In this document: in pieces, positions 53,602-64,000 of the stretch
How the letters are laid out: every line of letters begins with the position of its first letter
How positions within the stretch are numbered: position 1 is the stretch's first letter
Assembly: GCF_001625305.1 (NCBI RefSeq)
Contig: NW_017802591.1
Location: 321,281 to 385,280, forward strand
Source: Branchiostoma belcheri
Taxonomy: Eukaryota; Chordata; Leptocardii; Amphioxiformes; Branchiostomatidae
Reading direction: 5' to 3'
Length of the DNA: 64,000 bases
Notes under the pieces: model-generated
What the model saw: the letters and a program-made list of their open reading frames with translations, nothing else
Told to the model about the DNA's origin: nothing
The model's database searches: none
Translations under genes and position numbers: made by a program

Positions 53602-54145
53602 ACTGAGAGGAATGTAGCAGGCAGTTTTCTCATCTAAAGGAACACATTCGGAATCACTGGTGAAAAACTGAATTTGAGGACAGCTATAGTATACCAGGCA
53701 CATCACTACACTGTGTCATGTAAAGTTACACATTCGAACTCATACGGGCGAGAAACCGAATCGATATATGGAGTGTAGCAAGAAGTTTAGTCAGTCTGAA
53801 GAAACACATGCGGACTCACACTGGGGAAAAACTACAAAAGTGAGGATTACTCTTATAGCAGGCATGTCACTACATTGTGTCATGTAAAGTTAATTACACA
53901 AGCAAACTCATACGGGCGAGAAACGGTATCGATGTAAGGAGTGTAGCAAGAAGTTTAGTCAGTCCAAAGAAACACAGGCGGACGCACACTGGTGATCATG
54001 AGAAACTGTATAGATGCGATATGTGAGGAATGCGGCAAAACCTTCCGTCAGCTCGGAAATCTAAAGGCACACTTGCGGGCTCACGCCAGTAAGAAACCGT
54101 ACACCCGTGAAAAATGTAGCAAAAGCTTCGTCATTCAGAAAGTCA
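53602..54145 (+). pseudogene. decayed C2H2 zinc-finger gene
   Basis: Recognisable linkers and finger ends (ACTCATACGGGCGAGAAACC, CATGCGGACTCACACTGG, GAGTGTAGCAAGAAGTTTAG) recur about every 84 or more bases, but frameshifts and stops break every finger. Two segments (about 53690-53830 and 53870-54000) are tandem duplicates. The type is RQF/KKF, like the gene at 44575. Confidence 0.85.
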
Positions 54146-56826
<2,681 letters not shown>

Positions 56827-57277
56827 AGCGACGGTCACAACTCGCCGTGCGTGCTTCTGCGTGCTGTCTACGTGCAAAAACGTGGGCAATCGTACGGCAT
56901 CCGTGCGTGGTGAGTACCACCTCCGTACGGAATCCTACGGATTTGGGAGCACGCAGACACGCCGTAGAACTTTAAGTGCATGTAATACTTTTTCTACGTG
57001 AGGTCTGCGGATTTACCACCCGTGCGTGCGAGTACGTGCGACGCGCGTGCCCCGTACAGCCTATGAGCGTGCAACGTACGGACTCCGTGAGTCTAACTTC
57101 ACTATTCTCACGTGCAATTGCTGTACGGACAGCGGACGAAGCACGTGCGTGCCACGCACGGTGCTTGCGTCATCCGTGCTTACTCCTCACTTCCCAGTTG
57201 ACCTGCTCAATGACCACGCAGAACACACGTGCACCATACCAGGTGCTCCGCACGTGCAACGCACCTGATCTCTACAA

Positions 57278-57285
57278 TATATAAA
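57278..57285 (+). promoter_or_regulatory. TATA box inside element A
   Basis: TATATAAA lies 37 nt before the ATG at 57322 and is conserved in copy B (63507-63514), with one base change next to it. Confidence 0.6.
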
Positions 57286-57321
57286 GACAACTTGACGGGC
57301 GACTGCCAACTCGTCTCCAAG

Positions 57322-57450
57322 ATGCCCAGGAAGGCTCAGAAGAAGACTACCAGACAAGACCCAAAGAAACGGGCCGCGGAAGACACCAGGGCGGCTAGTG
57401 ATGATGAAGTTAACAGGAGGTGCACGCACTTACAACGTGCGAGTGAGTAA
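57322..57450 (+). CDS. 42-aa basic peptide frame in element A
   Basis: MPRKAQKKTTRQDPKKRAAE is followed by DTRAASDDEVNRR, then a less protein-like end (CTHLQRASE) and TAA. The basic N-terminus resembles a nuclear localisation signal. AACAGGAG|GTGCAC offers a possible donor, so this could be the first exon of the parental transposon's protein. Function unknown. Confidence 0.4.
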   Translation: MPRKAQKKTTRQDPKKRAAEDTRAASDDEVNRRCTHLQRASE

Positions 57451-57748
57451 GGAAACCGTGCGTACGCCGCACGTGTAGGTACGGCCTGTACGCGGCAACG
57501 TAGCAATCGCACAGAGATCGTGCGTTGTAAGCACGTACAACTCACTTACCACTTGCGCAACGTACGATGCACGCAACCGCTGACGGCCAGGCGTGTCGTG
57601 CAGACCACGTACGTACACCTTGCACAACCGTGCGAGTGACGTACTCCCTCGGCCGGCCACCCTACGTTTGCAGAAAAAAACGTAGCAGACGTAGCCACGA
57701 CAAAAACGTACGGACAAAAAGCACGCACGGCGAGTTGTGACCGTCGCT

Positions 57749-58474
57749 TTAGTAGTCTCATTGTTTCTGATATTGTCTCGTTAAAATTAAATTTGTGGAT
57801 CGTTAAAAAGATTTATAGGTCTCCTTGCAGCACAAGATGAACACTTTGTTTTTTTGTAAATTTACGGAGAAACTTCTAAATCGTAATGTGATCAAGTATG
57901 TATACATTTGTAAATACCATCGTGCAAATACGCTTCGAAATTCACATTTACACACTGCATTTTGTCAATAAAAAATGGTGACACACACTCCCCGTATGAT
58001 AAATGTGGTATTTTAGTTACTGTTATGTTTTACTTGTTCCTGATTGAATCACTAGTACATTATATGCATGTCTGGGCAAGAAATGAAGCGTGATTGTGGG
58101 TGTACCATGACGAGCTTGTTATGGTGGCGGTGTATATTATCATTATCTTGTGTGAATACTTCTATTAAGCATTGTACTTAAGTCTGTTGTAATTTTATAT
58201 TGTTAATTGATGGGTTTTAGCCTAATATGGTACTTGTTAGCCTAATAGTAAGTCATATTGTGTATGTTTGATTTGTATATCTTTCGGCACCCGATATCAG
58301 CCATGCTGCCTGGGTGGCCAATGTATAAAATAAAATAAAATGGTGGCGGGGCAGAAGTGATCAAATACATGAAATAGTTGCGGTGGATCTTGACCGCTAA
58401 AGTCATTAAAATTTGTGGATCGTTAAAAATTAAGATTTACAGTACTGATTTTGCTAGTTTTAATGGACAGCAGC
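57749..58474. other. no gene recognised
   Basis: AT-rich; AATAAA-like repeats at 58327-58340. Nothing further supported. Confidence 0.4.
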
Positions 58475-59432
58475 TTGGCGACAATTCTCCGTGAAGTTTT
58501 ATATTTTGCAGATTGAGAACAGTAATAGTGTATGTTAACAGTGTATGATCACTTAACAACTGGTAACAACGTATCGTAAAAATGGTTAAATCCCCGGTCT
58601 AATAATCTAGCCTGACTAAAAAATCGCGCTCCTGGTGGCCACCTGCCCAGAAGTTTGCCGCCCCCCTTGGGGAAACAGTTGCAGACTGACTAGTGTAAAC
58701 ACAGGCTACATAAAATCAACAACACGACAATCTAAATAGATTAACAAAGTCAGCTTTCATAACAACATCTTTCATTTACTACATATTATTCATTTGACAA
58801 GGTATCGCAGTAGGTGCAAACCACAATCCCAAAAGATACTCGCAAGCATTATGCACAACAGCCACCTAATATCTGCTTAGAGAACCTCTGCTACCAGACA
58901 ACTACCTAAACCTACGACCTATTCCACAGGATGGTAAAAGTAGGGATGTTTCTAAAATATGCATTTACTTCAATATCAAAACTACTACGGTGAAAATAAA
59001 AAGAAGTGCATCATCACGGACATAATGGTACACCACATGCCCAATTACACAGAAATGCTACGTGCAGAACAATGCGTTTTGGCTGCGAACATCTTCCAAA
59101 AACCTTAAGCATCTCTTAAGCACGGGGAAAAACATCTGGTCCCACTTATCGACCCCTCTCCACATCTGCTTGGATTCGAAGTTTTAACAACCCCCCCTCG
59201 CTATTCCAAACAATGGGTTTTCTGGACCATTCCAATTTGCCTCAAAATTGTAGGGGTGCATTTGAAATATTACATTGACCGCGAAAGCAGCAACGGCAAA
59301 AATACACATTCGTGCATCATCACGGGCATGCCCGCAGACGGCGTATAAAATTGCATGCCGATTACACAAAGAGAACCCAGTGTTTTGACTGCGAACACGA
59401 AAAAACGGCTGTTTGAGGTGACCTCCTTCACG
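58475..59432 (-). repeat. family-E repeat copy 4 (uninterrupted)
   Basis: It contains both halves of copy 1 in continuity, with a single TTAA at about 58553-58556 where copy 1 carries the MITE. It ends CCTCCTTCACGGAGTAA. Confidence 0.8.
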
Positions 59433-60019
59433 GAGTAACAAGAACAAACGTTTGGATAGGCTATATGATAATGATGTTATTGCCCCGCCTTATCCTACGC
59501 TCACTTGGTGGTTTCCACACCTGACCAGGGATTATGTCACCCAATGAGTACCTGGGGGCGGAGCATTAACCCTTTATTGAACAACAAGCGCGGAGCAGGT
59601 CGAAGGTCTCGGTTACACCTATTCATATTTACACCTGTTTTGTCGTCGGTACAAAGGCGTGCCGTCAATGTTTACCGTGTGACGCGCCGGATTGAGTACT
59701 TAGAATGCTCCATACAATAGGTCGTGTACGGTCACGATACGTCAAACGAGACCATAGAATGTATCTTCGTATTGAGGAAGGTACAGAGGACTTCGTGTAG
59801 TTCAAAAAACGACTTCAACTTATACTGCATCCACGGATTAACGCGTCAAAGTTCGCCCTTACTCAGAATTTAGGCGGTTTCCGCCATGTTGTTTTTGACT
59901 GAAATACGTCGCACCACATGGGGGTTTCGTGGCACCCGGTTAGAGGGTATTGCGCATCTGATTCCGGGTCACATTATCAAGTGCACTGTCAGCTGAGGGA
60001 GTCCGGAGTCGAGGAAACT
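59433..60019. other. no gene recognised
   Basis: Short frames only (59505-59720, 59918-60181), without domains. Confidence 0.4.
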
Positions 60020-60625
60020 ATGCTTTTAAAGCGTGTCATACGATTGACACAGTTTTCAGACGGTAAAGTTTTCCGTCATAAGTGCGTGTGTATACATTCA
60101 CAACAGTGTAAAAAAAACTATGCTTTTAAAGTGTGTCGAACCATTGACACAGTTTTCAGACGGAGAAGTACTGTGTCATAACTGCGTGAATATACAATCT
60201 AAATAGTGTAGACTTTAAGTGTGTCATACCATTGACAAACTTTAAGGACGAAAAACTTTTCCTGTATAAAATTAGTGCGTAACTATGCAGTCCAACTTTG
60301 AAAGTGTGTCATACCATTGACGCAGTTTTTGGAAGGCAAGATCCCCGTCATAATTGCGTGGATGTACAGTCTAAACAGTGAATACCTTGAGAGGATGTCA
60401 TATCATTGACACAATTTTCGGACAGAAAAGTTTTCCGTCATAAGTATGTGAACATATAGTCTAAACAGTGAATGCTTAAAATGTGTTTCATACATTTGAC
60501 ACAGTTTTCAAACTGAAAAGTCCTCCCTCATAACTGCGTGGATATACAGTCGAAACAATGCGTACATTACTTTGACATTGTTTCATACCATTGACACAGT
60601 TTTGGACGGGGAAGTTTTAATAATG
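60020..60625. repeat. seven degenerate 85-100-bp tandem units
   Basis: The core 'CAT(A)CCATTGACACAGTTTT' recurs at 60043, 60143, 60231, 60316, 60405, 60495 and 60590, each followed by a 'GTCATAA-TGCGTG-ATACA-TC-AAACAGTG' context. Confidence 0.85.
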
Positions 60626-62562
60626 CGAGTGTTTCGCAGGTGTTTTCAGTGGGGACGTCACATATTTCCTTTTGCTGATCAAGTGAAAATGAGTTTTCTT
60701 TGTCCTGTATGTGTCATTGGCGTTGTTTGCGGCATAAAATAAGTTGATTTAAATTGAGTGTGCCGGCACCATGTCTAGTCATGAAATGTTGGGATATATT
60801 TTTAAAAAACATGAATCAGCAAAACGGTAAGACAACTATGTCTAATTAGAAATATCAATGATATGTCCCGTATCAATGTTAGAATATACACTAAAATATA
60901 CACACGAGCCTTATGATCGGGAAGACGATAATTTTTTGCGAAGATACTTGGTCGCCATTTTTGTCGACGTGTAAACACAACGGGATGAACTAGAATGAAT
61001 CAGGATGGTTAGGATGAACAGGGTGTGACGTGTTAACCAGGATGGTTAAAGTGAGTTATACTAATACAACCGGTGCGAAATCCTTACTGCTCATTTCGGC
61101 GTGTAAACACCACCGGCAAACACTGGTACAAGTACTTCATGTTTTGTTTGGGTGCGTGGGCTGACCCGGAAGTAGACTGGACATCTGTGGTCTTAAAACC
61201 CCCATGCAGACCGCAAAGCACAGAAAAACCATGCCAAAATGAGTAATAGAAGGTCAACTTTGACGGGACATGTCCCGTCTTTAAAAGCTTTTCGAATTTC
61301 CAACTGATTCACACAGGTTGTCTGACTCGTTGACATCACGGGGACACAGAAACCAGCGTACTACGACTTATTGTATAGTGTACTCAAAGTACTCAATACG
61401 GCGCGTCAAAACTTCCAAGTTGGTTCGCTGTCCGCCATGTTGGGATTTTAGCTCTTCTGGTGGATTCACCAACATCAGGGATCCCAGGAACAGCTACATG
61501 TACCTGATCCACTTGCTGCAGGTATCGTGCAAAATGTCAGAACAATTTAATATGTCCCCCGGACGTGTGGTTTAACGCCCTGTATAAAAAGTATTACCTG
61601 ATTATCCGACAACCAGTTTTCTTGGCCCTTATCGGGTTTCTGTTGCTCTTAACGACGGTTTTCTGTTGCTCTTAACGATACCCCCCCCCCCCATCTTTTC
61701 CGTTGCCTGCCCTTCTTTCTTCCCTCCTAAGTTTTTCTTGCATGTTGGTTTAGGCATGTCCCGATGATCTTGACATTGCAGTGGCCCTACCACTTCAGTT
61801 TTCGCTTCTTTACGATGTGGTTAGGAGGTATTTATACGGACCTATGCTTTGTCTGACGCAGTTTCGTACTACCTTATTTACGATGTGGTCTCTCTATGTG
61901 AACCCTAGAATCTTCTGGACTGGCACTTCATTCATGTGCATGCCTGAATACAGGATTTTGAATTGGGATTTTGGGGGGAAGTTTGGTTCTTCCTACTGTC
62001 TGACGGACCAGCGCGAGGCGAGCGCCAAAGGCGCGAGGCTCCTGGGGGGTCCGGGCATGCTCCCCAGGAAAATTTTGAAAATAGAACCTTCTGAAATGGC
62101 ATTTCCTGCGTTTTTGAGATGATTTCAAAGGAAAAATCAGACATAACTTTTTCTTCCATGACTTGACTTCAATGACAAAGTGAGCAGTTTTTTTCTAGGA
62201 TTCAAGCTCTGCTGGCGATACAAATTAGTCCATCTTTTTTAAAAATCTTTTTGTAATGTTACAGATGGACAAAAACATCACAGAAAACTCCTATAACACA
62301 ATAATCAACCACACTCGAAGACACCATATTTACGTACGTATCCACAGACATTGATGGATGATTATTGGGATGTGAAAAAATTCAGGGCTTTCTTTTGGGG
62401 AGTTTTGCTTTTGTTTAGAGTGAGAGAAAAACCATGCCGCGACTCGGTACACTTCCGGGTTACACGAAAGCCACCTGAATTTCACATATACGTATACATT
62501 TTTTCCCTAAAAGTCGAGTACGCCTTTCGTAACTAGGATGTTGCTAAGTAGTCGTAGTAGAC
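60626..62562. other. no gene recognised; dispersed repeat segment
   Basis: The block GAGCGCCAAAGGCGCGAGG to GGGGGGTCCGGGCATGCTCC (about 62018-62062) has the look of a widespread repeat. A poly-C run is at 61681-61692. Frames such as 61781-62122 cross the repeat and are not called. Confidence 0.4.
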
Positions 62563-62740
62563 TTTGTGCCCTTGGGAAAGGCAATTTACATGACTTTCCT
62601 CACTCCACACAGGAGTGAATGGGTACCTAACTTTCGTTGGGGAAAGTCGTATTGAGGTCACCTTGTGGCGCCGAATGGCAGCCGCACAGCCCTTGCGACA
62701 GTTCCACAAAAGTTTGTGTGGAGCAAATATGTCATCTGTT
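62563..62740 (+). repeat. SINE fragment lacking its tRNA head
   Basis: TTGTGCCCTTGGGAAAGGCA and GACTTTCCTCACTCCACAC match the body of the SINE at 40580-40972. Confidence 0.7.
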
Positions 62741-63055
62741 ATGTGATTGTAAATCCTGCTTTAATTCAGCGCTATCACAGGCTGCAATTTCACGGGTAAT
62801 GTTTGAGCAATAAACCATTTATATTGACACGCTATCGCGCGCAGACGACAGATGAGTGGTCATTGTATGCAATCGACGAGAACTTTATCATTCTGGACAC
62901 CGCAAATTTTTAAGGCTTAACTTGCTATTCGCGTTACAAAACATGCGAATGAATGCAATGGCTACATCCGTAACGTTGCTGATCGATGCAAAAGGGTCGG
63001 TACAAAATGCAGGGCCTCGGCACATGTCGACCCAGCATGAAAATATTCGCGCTAA

Positions 63056-63976
63056 ACCGACGGTCACAACTCCCCGTGCGTGCTTCTGCGTGCTGTCTAC
63101 GTGCAAAAACGTGGGCAATCGTACGGCATCCGTGCGTGGTGAGTACCACCTCCGTACGGAATCCTACGGATTTGGGAGCACGCAGACACGCCGTAGAACT
63201 TTAAGTGCATGTAATACTTTTTCTACGTGCGGTCTGCGGATTTACCACCCGTGCGTGCGAGTACGTGCGACGCGCGTGCCCCGTACAGCCTATGAGTGTG
63301 CAACGTACGGACTCCGTGAGTCTAACTTCACTATACTCACGTGCAATTGCTGTACGGACAGCGCACGAAGCACGTGCGTGCCACGCACGGTGCTTGCGTC
63401 ATCCGTGCTTACTCCTCACGTCCCAGTTGACCTGCTCAATGACCACGCAGAACACACGTGCACCATACCAGGTGCTCCGCACGTGCAACGCACCTGATCT
63501 CTACAGTATATAAAGACAACTTGACGGGCGACTGCCAACTCGTCTCCAAGATGCCCAGGAAGGCTCAGAAGAAGACTACCAGACAAGACCCAAAGAAACG
63601 GGCCGCGGAAGACACCAGGGCGGCTAGTGATGATGAAGTTAACAGGAGGCGCACGCACTTACAACGTGCGAGTGAGTAAGGAAACCGTGCGTACGCCGCA
63701 CGTGTAGGTACGGCCTGTACGCGGCAACGTAGCAATTGCACAGAGATCGTGCGTTGTAAGCACGAACAACTCACTTACCACTTGCGCAACGTACGATGCA
63801 CGCAACCGCTGACGCCCAGGCGTGTCGTGCAGACCACGTACGTACACCTTGCGCAACCGTGCGAGTGACGTACTCCCTCGGCCGGCCACCCTACGTTTGC
63901 AGAAAAAACGTAGCAGACGTAGCCACGACAAAAACGTACGAACAAAAAGCACGCACGGCGAGTTGTGACCGTCGCT
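63056..63976 (+). mobile_element. 921-bp TIR element rich in CGTACG, copy B
   Basis: It is bounded by TAA on both sides (63053-63055, 63977-63979). The left terminus starts ACCGACGG instead of AGCGACGG. Otherwise nearly identical to copy A, including the TATA box. Confidence 0.85.
63551..63679 (+). CDS. 42-aa basic peptide frame in element B
   Basis: The same frame as in copy A with one visible replacement (NRRR for NRRC). TATATAAA lies at 63507-63514. Conservation of the frame between copies is weak evidence because the whole elements are nearly identical. Confidence 0.4.
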   Translation: MPRKAQKKTTRQDPKKRAAEDTRAASDDEVNRRRTHLQRASE

Positions 63977-64000
63977 TAATGGGGGCGGTTCCCATGATGC

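Larger units (their letters stand above)
56827..57748 (+). mobile_element. 922-bp TIR element rich in CGTACG, copy A
   Basis: AGCGACGGTCACAACTCGCC is inverted at the right end, and TTA flanks it on both sides (56824-56826, 57749-57751). The 3-bp TWA target suggests PIF/Harbinger; the assignment is tentative. Copy B (63056-63976) is nearly identical with a TAA target. Inside are a TATA box and a 42-codon frame. Confidence 0.85.

Noticed and set aside
61781..62122. 113-codon plus-strand frame
   Set aside because: Its second half is a GC-rich dispersed repeat (AGCGCCAAAGGCGCGAGG), with no protein signature.
62856..63497. 213-codon plus-strand frame
   Set aside because: It crosses the boundary of TIR element B, and most of it is the CGTACG-rich repeat; there is no domain.

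Overview
The window looks like nuclear DNA of an invertebrate deuterostome, most likely an amphioxus (Branchiostoma). This is an inference from a domain-shuffled receptor tyrosine kinase with small phase-1 exons, arrays of C2H2 zinc fingers of the 'CDQCDYSA' kind, replication-type histone genes, a tRNA-headed SINE and a dense load of short DNA transposons. Two 20-N gaps (30429-30448, 51325-51344) show that it is a draft scaffold.

Region 1 (1.7-16.5 kb, minus strand) is one complete 15-exon gene. The exons join in frame from 16472 to 1683 (3444 nt, 1147 aa) and encode signal peptide - LRRNT/LRRs/LRRCT - EGF-like - fucolectin-type FTP (F5/8C-like) domain in two exons - five sushi/CCP domains - transmembrane helix - tyrosine kinase. 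All junctions from the LRR exon to the kinase N-lobe are phase 1. The catalytic loop reads HGD instead of HRD. Introns hold a minisatellite that copies the 5' splice site, a second minisatellite that resembles the neighbouring exon, MITEs and older repeats. The stop codon lies at the edge of an inserted repeat.

Region 2 (17-26.4 kb, plus strand) has a small multi-exon gene whose exons splice in frame to a 120-aa protein I do not recognise, with candidate alternative last exons, then a 15-bp minisatellite. Region 3 (27.3-34.5 kb) is a roughly 3.2-kb tandem duplication with no clear gene. Its left edge carries an LRR-exon relic, and copy 2 received two transposons after the duplication.

Region 4 (34.6-41.3 kb) holds isolated exons: an unassigned terminal exon, half a C-type-lectin-like domain, an unassigned terminal exon at 39 kb, and a ZP-domain pair on the plus strand with a frameshift. 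It also contains microsatellites, a 45-bp array split by a transposon, and a SINE. Region 5 (42.9-54.2 kb) is a C2H2 zinc-finger cluster: a 7-finger gene, a 10-finger gene, a gap-truncated copy of the latter, and degraded finger relics. Their flanks are shared and a 5'-truncated histone H4 with an intact 3' stem-loop lies between them. Region 6 (54.2-64 kb) has an H3 pseudogene, two nearly identical 0.92-kb TIR elements carrying a TATA box and a 42-aa ORF, an 85-100-bp tandem array and further repeats.

The most informative signals are the kinase receptor that joins recognition modules (LRR, lectin-like, CCP) to a non-RD tyrosine kinase, the splice-site minisatellite inside it, and a set of paralogous empty sites that date and classify transposon families, one of which carries perfect RFX X-box palindromes with CRE and YY1-like motifs.
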